From positions 5,332,001-5,396,000 of the forward strand of contig NZ_CP063808.1 in NCBI RefSeq assembly GCF_018128905.1: DNA of 64,000 nt, in the 5' to 3' direction. Shown piece by piece: positions 11,821 through 20,024 of the stretch (position 1 is the first letter of the stretch; each line of letters opens with the position of its first letter). The notes under the pieces are model-generated. The model ran no database searches and was not told the DNA's origin. It saw nothing but the letters and a program-made list of their open reading frames with translations. The DNA comes from Streptomyces sp. A2-16. Lineage in GTDB: Bacteria > Actinomycetota > Actinomycetes > Streptomycetales > Streptomycetaceae. A program made the translations under genes and the position numbers.

Positions 11821-14241
11821 GTGAGTGATCTCCGTCAGCCGCCCGAGCCCCAGACCGCCCGCGCACAGGAACGGCCCGCCGTCGACCGCGACGACCCCGA
11901 CGGGCAGTCCTCTCCCGTCGGCAGGCTGGCGGCGACCGTGGAGCGGCTGCGCCAGGAGGTGCGGGCGGCGCAGGCCGAGGCGGACGGGCGGGCCCTGATC
12001 GAACTGGCCAAGGGCATCCTGGTCGAACGGCTGGGCTGCGGTCCCGCGCAGGCCTCGCGTCAGCTCGCCGAGCTGACCGAGCAGGCGGGTGTGACGCCTC
12101 TGGAGTTCGCCGTCGAGGTGATCAACCAGGCCTCGCGCGACCGGCTGTCGGAGGTGACCAGCGCCTTTCTCGCCGCCACGGCCACAGCCGACCCGCCCGA
12201 CGGACACTCCTCCGCCGTACGGCTGCGGGCTGCCGAGAGCGGGGCGCTGGCCGCCGCCGAGGACACCCAGGCGGTCGCCGACTCCCTGCTGGAGCACGCG
12301 CTGACCCCCCTGGGCGCCGAGGCGGTGGCCATCTGGGCCCTGGGGGCCGACGGCTCCCTCACCCTGGCGGGCAGTGCCGGGTTCTCCACGGCCGAGGCCG
12401 GACGCTGGCGCCATGTGCCGCCGGGCGTGACGACCGTGGCGCGCCGCGGCCTCACCGAGCGCTCGGGACAGTGGATCCGCAGTCTTTCCGAGACCGGCCT
12501 GCCCTCCATCGGCCAGCACCATTACGTCGACGGCGGCCGCGTGGCCCTGCCGGCCGAGACCGGCGGGCGCATCCACGGCGTGCTGGAGATCGTCTGGCCC
12601 ACTCCCCTGGAGGACCCTCTCCCGGCGATCGTCCGCCAGGTCGAGGCCCTGGCGGAGCTGTGCGCGCACACCCTGCAGACGCACGCGTTCCAGCACCCCG
12701 ACGGCGCCCCGGGTCCGCGCGTCCTGCCCGACGTCTCCGAACTGATGGACCTGGCCGACGGGCTCCACGATCCCGCTCTGGTGCTAGTGCCGCACCTGGG
12801 TTCCGACGGGCACCTCGTCGACTTCCGCATCCACCACGTCAACAGCCGCTTCCTCGACCCGGCCGGCCGTCCGCGGGGCGCCGTGAACGGGGCGCTGCTG
12901 CTGGAGGCGTATCCGATGGCCGCCGGCCACAGCGAGCTGTTCGAACGGACGGAGCGGGTCTACGCCACCGGCGAGCCGTTCCGCGCCCACCGCATGCGGC
13001 TCACCGCCTTGGTGGACGACGTGCCGCTCGCGGCGGTCGCCGACATCAACATCAGTCGGCACGGCGGCAGTGTCCTGCTGATCTGGCGGATCGAGGACGA
13101 GACGGCCCGGCTGGCGAGCCTGCTCCAGCACGCCCAGCGCCTGGGCCGCATCGGTGGCTTCGAGGAGAACCTGCTGACGGGCGAGATCACCTGGAACGGG
13201 CAGCTCTTCCACCTCTACGGCAGGCCCGCCACCGACGCCCCCGTGCCGCTGGAGGACCTGCCCGCCCACGCGCACCCCGACGACGGCATCGCCATCGGAC
13301 GGTTCCTGCGCACCCTGCTCCATCAGCGTCGTCCCGCGTCCACCGCGTTCCGGCTCCTGCGCCCCGACGGGGTCACCCGCCACATCCGGGTCGTGGCGGA
13401 GCCGGTCCTGGACTCCGCCGGCCAGCTGTACGTCCTGCGCGGCGCCTACCAGGACATCTCGGCGCACCACTGGACCGAGGTCGCGCTCGCCGCCACCCGC
13501 GACCAGCTCGCCCACACCGAGCAGCAGTCCAGCGAACGCAACCGGCTGACCCTGCAGTTGCAGCACGCCATCATGCCCCCGACACGGGCGCCGCTGACGG
13601 TTCCGGGACTGGACGTGGCGGTGCGCTACCGGCCCGCGGAGACCCAGCACCTGGTCGGCGGTGACTGGTACGACGCGGTTGTACTGCCGTCCCGGCTGGT
13701 GCTGCTGTGCGTGGGCGACGTCGCCGGGCACGGCATCGAGGCGGCCACCAGCATGGTCGTCCTGCGCAACGCGCTGCGCGGGCTCGCCGTGACCGGCGCG
13801 GGGCCCGGCCAGCTGCTGTCCTGGCTCAACATGGTGGCCCACCATCTGACCGGCGCCGTCACCGCCACGGCCGTGTGCGGTCTGTACGACCCGGAGAGCC
13901 ACACGCTGCGCTGGGCGCGGGCCGGGCATCTGCCCCCGGTCCTGGTGCGCGGCTCGGATGCGGCGCCGCTGCCCCTGGTCAAGGGGCTGCTGCTGGGCGC
14001 CGTACCGGAGGCCGTGTACGAGGAGCACGAGGTCCAGCTGGCCGTCGAGGACACGCTGCTGATGTACACCGACGGTCTGATCGAACGCCGGGACCGCTCC
14101 GTGGAGGAGTCCCTGGCGCAGTTCCTGACGGTCGCGCGGGCGGTCCCGCCCACGCTGGACCAGCAGTTGGACCGGCTGCTCACGCACAGCAGGTCCGACA
14201 CGGACGACGACACCTGCATCGTGGGGATCCGCGTGGCCTGA
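11821..14241 (+). CDS. multidomain PP2C (SpoIIE-type) phosphatase with ANTAR, GAF and PAS domains
   Basis: 806 residues. The N-terminus has an ANTAR-like helical unit (ALIELAKGILVERLGCGPAQA, about residues 58-105), usually an RNA-binding output. A GAF region (about 150-275), two PAS-like regions (about 305-425 and 430-560) and a C-terminal SpoIIE/PP2C phosphatase domain follow, with metal-binding motifs GGDWYDAV, GDVAGHG and DDDTCIV. Start GTG 11821 follows GAGGAAC. It probably dephosphorylates a STAS antagonist such as the one at 6862. Its position right after the HAMP kinase suggests the kinase and phosphatase form one pathway. An ANTAR domain at the N-terminus of a phosphatase is uncommon. 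Confidence 0.88.
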   Translation: MSDLRQPPEPQTARAQERPAVDRDDPDGQSSPVGRLAATVERLRQEVRAAQAEADGRALIELAKGILVERLGCGPAQASRQLAELTEQAGVTPLEFAVEVINQASRDRLSEVTSAFLAATATADPPDGHSSAVRLRAAESGALAAAEDTQAVADSLLEHALTPLGAEAVAIWALGADGSLTLAGSAGFSTAEAGRWRHVPPGVTTVARRGLTERSGQWIRSLSETGLPSIGQHHYVDGGRVALPAETGGRIHGVLEIVWPTPLEDPLPAIVRQVEALAELCAHTLQTHAFQHPDGAPGPRVLPDVSELMDLADGLHDPALVLVPHLGSDGHLVDFRIHHVNSRFLDPAGRPRGAVNGALLLEAYPMAAGHSELFERTERVYATGEPFRAHRMRLTALVDDVPLAAVADINISRHGGSVLLIWRIEDETARLASLLQHAQRLGRIGGFEENLLTGEITWNGQLFHLYGRPATDAPVPLEDLPAHAHPDDGIAIGRFLRTLLHQRRPASTAFRLLRPDGVTRHIRVVAEPVLDSAGQLYVLRGAYQDISAHHWTEVALAATRDQLAHTEQQSSERNRLTLQLQHAIMPPTRAPLTVPGLDVAVRYRPAETQHLVGGDWYDAVVLPSRLVLLCVGDVAGHGIEAATSMVVLRNALRGLAVTGAGPGQLLSWLNMVAHHLTGAVTATAVCGLYDPESHTLRWARAGHLPPVLVRGSDAAPLPLVKGLLLGAVPEAVYEEHEVQLAVEDTLLMYTDGLIERRDRSVEESLAQFLTVARAVPPTLDQQLDRLLTHSRSDTDDDTCIVGIRVA

Positions 14242-14251
14242 GGCCCCGGGT

Positions 14252-14373
14252 GATGCGCGAGGAGGGCGACCGCATCACCGTGCTGTTCGAGTCCATGGGG
14301 TATCGGACACTGTCCCTGACCGCGCTCGCCGACAAGGGCGCTCCTCGTGGCACAACCGCACGAGGCCGGCTGA
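14252..14373 (+). pseudogene. probable remnant of a RecQ-family helicase C-terminus
   Basis: A short stretch encodes VMREEGDRITVLFESMGYRT then LSLTALADKG, which resembles the C-terminal tail of actinobacterial RecQ-type helicases (family resemblance from memory). After ADKG a one-base shift restores a frame reading LLVAQPHEAG and a stop at 14371-14373, the natural end of such a tail. Only about 40 codons remain, with no start and no helicase motifs. Most likely a deletion scar left when neighbouring genes were inserted. Confidence 0.45.
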
Positions 14374-14387
14374 CCTGGCCCGGCCTC
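14362..14387. terminator. hairpin between convergent genes
   Basis: Perfect 8-bp arms GAGGCCGG (14362-14369) and CCGGCCTC (14380-14387) with a 10-nt loop, overlapping the stop of the decarboxylase gene and lying just after the helicase remnant. Confidence 0.5.
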
Positions 14388-15849
14388 AGCGCCGCGCCAC
14401 CACCCGCAGCGTCCTCACCGAGGGATCGGCCGCGTCCGGGATCAGGACGCCGTGCTCGACGCCGCTGCGCAGATAGTCGAGGATCTCGTCGGTGATGACC
14501 TCACCGGGAGCGATCACCGGCACTCCCGGCGGATACGGGCTGATCATCTCCGCGGCGATACGGCCCGCGGCACGCTCGGCGGGGACGTGGTCGACCTCGG
14601 CGAAGAACGCCTCGCGTGGCAGCATGGCCTGCTCCAGTTCCAGGGCGGAGGGCTCGGGCAGGCGTACCGGCGGCCTGCGCTCGATGGACTCGGCGCCCTC
14701 GGTGAGGGCGCGCAGGGCGTCCAGGAGCGTCTTCTCCGTCTCGTCGTCGTCGCCGTGGGTGATCGACGCGCTGATCCGGCAGGTGTCCGAGCCGCCGAGG
14801 TCCACATGGCGTTCGGTCCGCAGCCATTCGGCGGCCTGCATGCCGCTGATCCCGAGCTCGCGTACATCGATCACGATCTTCAAAGGGTCGAATTCCGCGG
14901 CGAGCCCTTCCTCCACGATCTCCTGCCCCATGGGCCGCAGTCCCGGCAGATCCGCGGCCGCCAGCCTGATCCGTTCCGCGCGGTGCAGCGCGGCGTCCAG
15001 GAGGTCGTGGCCCTGCTCGACCATCTGGCGGCGCCAGCCGTCCAGGGTCAGGTACACCAGGGACGAGGCGCTGGTGGTGCCTAGCAGGTCCTCCCGCTGC
15101 TTGAGAGCCTCCGGCGAGACCCGGTCGTACTGGAGGTGGAAGACGGAGCTCTGCTCGATCGCCCCGCCCATCTTGTGGACGCTCGTGACCACCAGGTCCG
15201 CCTCTGCGTCCATGCCCCAGGCGGGCAGATCGGGATGGAACGGCAGGTGGGCGCCCCAGGCCTCGTCGAGGATGAGGGGGACGCCGAACTCGTGGCACAC
15301 CCGGGCCACGCCCCGGACGTCGGCGCAGGTGCCCCAGTCGGTGGGGGTGATCAGCAGCATGCCCTTGGCGTCGGGGTGCTCCTGGAGCCGGCGGCGTACG
15401 TCGTCGGGCTCCGGCGGATGGGCGAGGTGCCGGTCGGCGTCGAACCGGGGATGGACCCAGATCGGTTCCACGCCATTGACGACGACGCCCGAGATCACGG
15501 ACTTGTGCGCGTTGCGCGACAGCAACAGCTTCTCCCCCGGACCGGCGACAGCGAGCATCGCCGTCTTGACGGACAGGGAGCTGCCGCACGTGGAGAAGAA
15601 CGCCTGCTCGGCGCCTACCGCGTCCGCCATCAGCTCCTGTGCCTGCCTGAGCACACCCTGGGACTGACGGCGGTCGTCCAGGCCGTTGAGGGAGAGCACG
15701 TCCGAGCGGAACACGTCGAGTCCGACGACCTCCGCCACCCTCGGGTCCACGCCGCGGCCCTGCCTGTGGCCGGGCGGACCGAAGACCGTGTCACCCCGCC
15801 TGCGGAACTCCTCAAGCGCCTCCAGCACGGGCGCCCGCGAGTGATCCAT
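14386..15849 (-). CDS. Orn/Lys/Arg decarboxylase, PLP-dependent
   Basis: 487 residues, matching the short form of the fold-type I ornithine/lysine/arginine decarboxylases (such as Bacillus SpeA) that lack the N-terminal wing domain. Motifs include PGHRQGRGVD, the substrate-side CGSSLS, the LDEAWGAHL PLP-Asp motif and the PLP-lysine in TSVHKMGG. The product would be a polyamine (cadaverine, putrescine or agmatine). ATG 15849 is preferred over 15861 because GGGAGG lies 6 nt upstream. It lies 131 bp downstream of the S9 peptidase gene on the same strand and may be the last gene of that cassette. Confidence 0.87.
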   Translation of the reverse strand: MDHSRAPVLEALEEFRRRGDTVFGPPGHRQGRGVDPRVAEVVGLDVFRSDVLSLNGLDDRRQSQGVLRQAQELMADAVGAEQAFFSTCGSSLSVKTAMLAVAGPGEKLLLSRNAHKSVISGVVVNGVEPIWVHPRFDADRHLAHPPEPDDVRRRLQEHPDAKGMLLITPTDWGTCADVRGVARVCHEFGVPLILDEAWGAHLPFHPDLPAWGMDAEADLVVTSVHKMGGAIEQSSVFHLQYDRVSPEALKQREDLLGTTSASSLVYLTLDGWRRQMVEQGHDLLDAALHRAERIRLAAADLPGLRPMGQEIVEEGLAAEFDPLKIVIDVRELGISGMQAAEWLRTERHVDLGGSDTCRISASITHGDDDETEKTLLDALRALTEGAESIERRPPVRLPEPSALELEQAMLPREAFFAEVDHVPAERAAGRIAAEMISPYPPGVPVIAPGEVITDEILDYLRSGVEHGVLIPDAADPSVRTLRVVARR

Positions 15850-15980
15850 GGTTCCTCCCAAGTCCGTCCCGCCCCGTTCGGGTGTCGACGCCGTACGGTC
15901 GGCTCACCCGGTCTGCACACCGTGTTGACCGCGGACGCCTGCCGAAACGCCCTGCACCGGCCGTCCCCTCCCCCAGCGGC

Positions 15981-18071
15981 TCAGGAGGGGCGCAGGTGCC
16001 GCTCCATCCAGTCCGCGGCGGTCCGGCGGAACAGGCGGCGGTTGTCCGCGCGCAGGAAGTCGTGGCCCTCGTCGCGCAGCACGAGCAGTTCGGCGTGGAC
16101 GCCGTGTTCCCGCGCGGCCCGCACGAACTGCCGCGACTCCTCCGGCGGCACGTTGGTGTCGTGCTCGCCGTGGACGGCGAGCAACGGGGCCCTCAGCGCG
16201 TCGATACGGCTCATGGGTGACAGGGCGTGCAGCAGTTCGCGGTCGCGTTCGGGATGGCCGTACTTGTGCGCGGCGGATTCCGCGATCCAGGGCTCGGTGC
16301 CGGCGAAGAAGGTCAGCAGGTCGGACATGCCGCAGACGGCGACGCCGGTGCGGAACAGGTCCGGGTGCCGCACGAGGGAGGCGAAGGTCAGGTAGCCGCC
16401 GTACGAGCGGCCCATCACCGCCAGCCGGGTGGGGTCCGCGGGGCCCGCCGTGACCGCGTGCGCCGCGCAGTCGGCGACGTCGTCGAGCGCGGCGAAGCGG
16501 CCGGTGCCCAGGTCGGCGTCGACGAAGGTGCGGCCGTGCCCGGCGGAGCCGCGCACGTCGGGTGCGAAGACGTCCAGTCCGCGCCCGAGCAGCTCGTGGT
16601 AGAGCGGGTCGAGCACGGGGCGTTCCTGGTCCTCGGGGCCGCCGTGCAGGTGGATCACACACGGCGCCGGCTCGCTCGGGGCACGTCCCGGAGCACGGTA
16701 GTACCAGCCGCTGAGGGGCAAGCCGTCCCGGGCGGTGAGTCCCGTGAGCACGGGGCGTACGGGCGGGCGGCCCGGCGGGACGGCGTCCTCGTCCCGGGAG
16801 GACCACGGGGTGCGCAGCAGGGAGACCCCTTCGTGGGCCCACCACACGCCCGGACGGCGTTGCGACCCGGACAGCGCGAGCAGCAGCCGTCCCGTCCCGG
16901 CCGGCGCGACCCGCGTGACGACCTCGTGGGGCAGCGGCACCGGCCGCGCCGGTCCGACGGCGTCCGCGGCCCCGTGCCACGGGAAGGTCTCGACGACGTG
17001 GAGTTCGCAGGCACCCCGCACGTTCCACGCCAGCACGGCCGTGCGGCCGTCGTGCGCCATCGCCAGCAGTTCGAGATCGCAGTCCTCGCGTTCGGCGGCG
17101 ACGGTCCTGCCGAGCGGCGTGCCGTCGGCGTCGAGAGCGACGGCGAACAGCGCCGCGTACTCCCGTTCGGCGTCGCTGCGCAGCCACAGGGTCCGCCCGT
17201 CGGGAGAGAACCGGCCGATCCACTGGTCGCCGTCAGCGACCGGCAGGGTGAAGGTCGTCACCGCGTCGGGTATGCGTCGTACCACCGCCTCCCGCCGCCC
17301 GCGCGGGCCCCGGCGCAGCAGCGCGAGCCGTCCGTCGTGGCTGAGGTCGCACACCCGCAGCGTGGGGGCGTCCGGTTCCGTGGCGACGAGCACGGGCGAG
17401 GCGAGGCCGTCGGGATCGATCAGGTAGGCGGACAGGCCCCCGCCCGGCCGGGTCGCCGGTGTTCCGCGCGGACCCACGGCGTAGGCGGTGGTGCCGAGGA
17501 GGGTCGCCCGGCCGTCCCGGGCCGTCCAGTGGACAGGCACGGCGTCCGGCGGCTGCCACAGGCCGTCCTGCGGGGCGCGGGAGGCGGCCGGTGCGGCCAG
17601 GGTGACGGCGACGGCCGAGCCGTCGTGGGCCCAGCAGCCGAGGTAGGCGGACGTGTCCGGGTCGGCACCGGCCAGCAGCCGGCGGCCGGTGCCGTCGGGC
17701 CGTACGCACAGCACACGAGTGTGCTCACCGCCGCCCGGTGCGGTGGTGTAGGCGATCCAGCGGCCGTCGGGTGACCAGGACACCTCCTTCACGGGGTCCG
17801 GGGAGGAGTCGAGCAGCCGGATCGCGTCCCCGTCCGCGGGCCCGGCCCACAGCTGGGGCACGCCACCGCGGTCGCAGATGAAGGCCGTCGCGGTGCCGTC
17901 GGGATCGGCGGAGGGGTACCAGCAGCCGTGCGCCTGGAGCCGGGTCACCGCGTCGCGCGGGCCCTCCGCCTCGGGCAGGGGCATCGGGGCGGGGGCCGCG
18001 GTGCGGGCGGACCCCGGCGCGGGTGCGGCCGTCGCGGCGGGCGGGGTCCCGGTGCCGTGCTCGCCGGTCAC
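15981..18071 (-). CDS. S9 family (prolyl oligopeptidase-like) peptidase
   Basis: 696 residues: an N-terminal WD40-like beta-propeller (about 30-420) with SWSPDGRWIAY-type repeats and a C-terminal alpha/beta-hydrolase domain. The catalytic serine is in MGRSYGGYL, the Asp in HGEHDTNVPPEES and the His in DEGHDF. There is no signal peptide, so it should be cytoplasmic. GTG 18071 was chosen because it overlaps the stop of the amidotransferase gene in a GTGA junction, typical of coupled translation; ATGs further upstream are inside that gene. By position it may hydrolyse or recycle the peptide made by its upstream partners. Confidence 0.85.
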   Translation of the reverse strand: MTGEHGTGTPPAATAAPAPGSARTAAPAPMPLPEAEGPRDAVTRLQAHGCWYPSADPDGTATAFICDRGGVPQLWAGPADGDAIRLLDSSPDPVKEVSWSPDGRWIAYTTAPGGGEHTRVLCVRPDGTGRRLLAGADPDTSAYLGCWAHDGSAVAVTLAAPAASRAPQDGLWQPPDAVPVHWTARDGRATLLGTTAYAVGPRGTPATRPGGGLSAYLIDPDGLASPVLVATEPDAPTLRVCDLSHDGRLALLRRGPRGRREAVVRRIPDAVTTFTLPVADGDQWIGRFSPDGRTLWLRSDAEREYAALFAVALDADGTPLGRTVAAEREDCDLELLAMAHDGRTAVLAWNVRGACELHVVETFPWHGAADAVGPARPVPLPHEVVTRVAPAGTGRLLLALSGSQRRPGVWWAHEGVSLLRTPWSSRDEDAVPPGRPPVRPVLTGLTARDGLPLSGWYYRAPGRAPSEPAPCVIHLHGGPEDQERPVLDPLYHELLGRGLDVFAPDVRGSAGHGRTFVDADLGTGRFAALDDVADCAAHAVTAGPADPTRLAVMGRSYGGYLTFASLVRHPDLFRTGVAVCGMSDLLTFFAGTEPWIAESAAHKYGHPERDRELLHALSPMSRIDALRAPLLAVHGEHDTNVPPEESRQFVRAAREHGVHAELLVLRDEGHDFLRADNRRLFRRTAADWMERHLRPS

Positions 18072-19852
18072 GTGATTCCGTGCGTCTGCAGCCATATCTC
18101 CAGCAGTGCCACCTGCCACAGGGCGTTGGCGCCGCGCTTGGTCCGGTGCTCGTCGGGCGCCGCCAGGAGTTCGGCCACGTACGACTCCTGGAAGATGCCC
18201 CGCTTCTTCGCCTCGGGCGCCGCGAGCGCCTCGCGCACCCGGTCCAGTACGGGTCCGGCCATGTGGCGGACGGCCGGCACGGGGAAGTAGCCCTTGGGCC
18301 GGTCGACGATCTCCCGCGGCAGGAGCTTGCGGCCGGCCTCCTTCAGGACGCCCTTGCCGCCGTCTGCGAGCTTGAGCTCCGGCGGACAGGCCGCGGCCAG
18401 CTCCACCAGTTCGTGGTCGAGGAAGGGCACGCGGGCCTCCAGTCCCCAGGCCATGGTCATGTTGTCGACGCGCTTCACCGGGTCGTCGACGAGCATGACG
18501 TGCGTGTCCAGCCGCAGCGCCGCGTCCAGGGCGGTCTGCGCGCCGGGAAGCGCCATGTGCTCCCTCACGAAGCGTCCCGACACGTCGTCCCGGGGCAGCA
18601 GGTGCGGCTGGAGGATGCGGGCGAGGTCGGCGTGGGGACGGTCGAAGTACGTCTCGGCGTACCGCTGCGGCTCGTCCTCGCGGGCGACGGCGGCCAGCTC
18701 CGGATACCAGTGGTACCCGGCGAACACCTCGTCGGCGCCCTGCCCGCTCTGCACGACCTTCACCTCTTTGGAGACCTGCTCGGACAGCAGGTGGAAGGCG
18801 ACCACGTCGTGGCTGATCATGGGCTCGCTCATTGCGGCGACGGCGTCGTCCAGGGCGGTCGAGACCCGGTCCGAGGGCACCATCATCCGACGGTGGTCCG
18901 TGCCGAACTCGCGGGCGACCAGGTCCGAGTAGCGGAACTCGTCGCCCTCCTCCCCGCCCTCGGCCTCGAAACCCACGCTGAACGTCTTCAGGTCACGCTG
19001 ACCTTCGTCGGCGAGGAGGGCGACGATCAGGCTGGAGTCCAGGCCGCCGGAGAGCAGGACGCCGACCGGCACGTCGGAGACCATCCGGCGGCGTACGGCC
19101 GTGCGCAGCGCCTCCAGCACCGCGTCACGCCACTCGTCGGGCTCCATCTCCGCGTACTCGGCGCGCCGGGTGTAGGACGGCTGCCAGTAGTGGTGGTCAC
19201 GCTGGCTGCCGTCGGGGTCGACCACCCGTACGGTGGCCGGCGGGAGTTTGCGCACGCCGTTGAGGACGGTGTGCGGGGCGGCGACCGTGGCGTGCCAGCT
19301 CAGGTACTGGTGGACGGCCACCGGGTCGACGGAGGTGTCCACGTCTCCGGCGGCCAGAAGGGCGGGCAGGGAGGAGGCGAACCGCAACCGGTCCGGCGCG
19401 GGCGCGAGATACAGCGGCTTGATCCCCAGCCGGTCGCGGCCGAGCACGAGACGCCCGGTGCGGTGCTCGACGAGCGCGAAGGCGAACATGCCGTAGAAGC
19501 GCTCCACACAGGCGGTCCCCCACTGGCGGTAGGCGTGGAGCACGACCTCCGTGTCGGAGTTCGACCTGAAGCGGTGTCCGAGACGCCTGAGCTCCTCGCG
19601 CAGCTCCTTGTAGTTGTAGACGCAGCCGTTGAAGACGCCGGTGATCTCGCCGTCGGCGTCCGTCATCGGCTGGGCGCCGAGGTCGGACAGGTCGATGATC
19701 TTCAGTCGCCGGTGCCCCAGCGCCACCGCGCCCCGTGTCCAGATGCCCTGGCCGTCGGGTCCACGAGCGGTGAGCCGGTCGGTCATGCGCTCCACGGCCG
19801 CGAGGTCGGGTCGCCCGCCGTCGAAGCGGATCTCGCCGCTCAGGCCGCACAT
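18068..19852 (-). CDS. asparagine-synthase-like amidotransferase, N-acetylglutaminylglutamine (NAGGN) type
   Basis: 594 residues with an N-terminal class II glutaminase (Cys2 in MCGLSGE) and a C-terminal ATP-pyrophosphatase domain (SGGLDSSLIVALL, then GQGADEVFAGY). The opening MCGLSGEIRFDGG, FNGCVYNYKELR and DRLGIKPLYL resemble the NAGGN amidotransferase branch more than housekeeping AsnB, judged from memory. That enzyme amidates N-acetylglutamylglutamine to an osmoprotective dipeptide. The ATG at 19852 has GGAAGGAGG 8 nt upstream. It overlaps a small upstream ORF at its start and the S9 peptidase at its end. Confidence 0.8.
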   Translation of the reverse strand: MCGLSGEIRFDGGRPDLAAVERMTDRLTARGPDGQGIWTRGAVALGHRRLKIIDLSDLGAQPMTDADGEITGVFNGCVYNYKELREELRRLGHRFRSNSDTEVVLHAYRQWGTACVERFYGMFAFALVEHRTGRLVLGRDRLGIKPLYLAPAPDRLRFASSLPALLAAGDVDTSVDPVAVHQYLSWHATVAAPHTVLNGVRKLPPATVRVVDPDGSQRDHHYWQPSYTRRAEYAEMEPDEWRDAVLEALRTAVRRRMVSDVPVGVLLSGGLDSSLIVALLADEGQRDLKTFSVGFEAEGGEEGDEFRYSDLVAREFGTDHRRMMVPSDRVSTALDDAVAAMSEPMISHDVVAFHLLSEQVSKEVKVVQSGQGADEVFAGYHWYPELAAVAREDEPQRYAETYFDRPHADLARILQPHLLPRDDVSGRFVREHMALPGAQTALDAALRLDTHVMLVDDPVKRVDNMTMAWGLEARVPFLDHELVELAAACPPELKLADGGKGVLKEAGRKLLPREIVDRPKGYFPVPAVRHMAGPVLDRVREALAAPEAKKRGIFQESYVAELLAAPDEHRTKRGANALWQVALLEIWLQTHGIT

Positions 19853-19950
19853 GCCACGCCGCCTCCTTCCCAGAAGCCGTCTGTCACGAGCGGGGACGGT
19901 GGCCCCGGCTCGCGCCTGCCGGTCGCGACCCGGGCGGAATTGGTGGACAT
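19840..19950 (-). CDS. small ORF (36 residues) upstream of and overlapping the amidotransferase
   Basis: An ATG at 19950 follows AGGAGAGG with 8-nt spacing, an excellent ribosome site. The frame runs MSTNSARVATGRREPGPP, then SPLVTDGFWEGGGVACAA, and stops 10 bp inside the amidotransferase gene in another frame. Codons outside the downstream ribosome site end mostly in G or C (about 23 of 26), like real genes here. It could be a small structural or regulatory peptide, or a leader that couples translation to the amidotransferase. No family is recognised. The strong ribosome site is the main evidence. Confidence 0.5.
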   Translation of the reverse strand: MSTNSARVATGRREPGPPSPLVTDGFWEGGGVACAA

Positions 19951-20024
19951 GGACGAAACCTCTCCTCTGGACCGGTCGGGTGAAAGGCTGACAGGGGCGG
20001 CCGGATGAGCCGCGCGGAGCGGGG

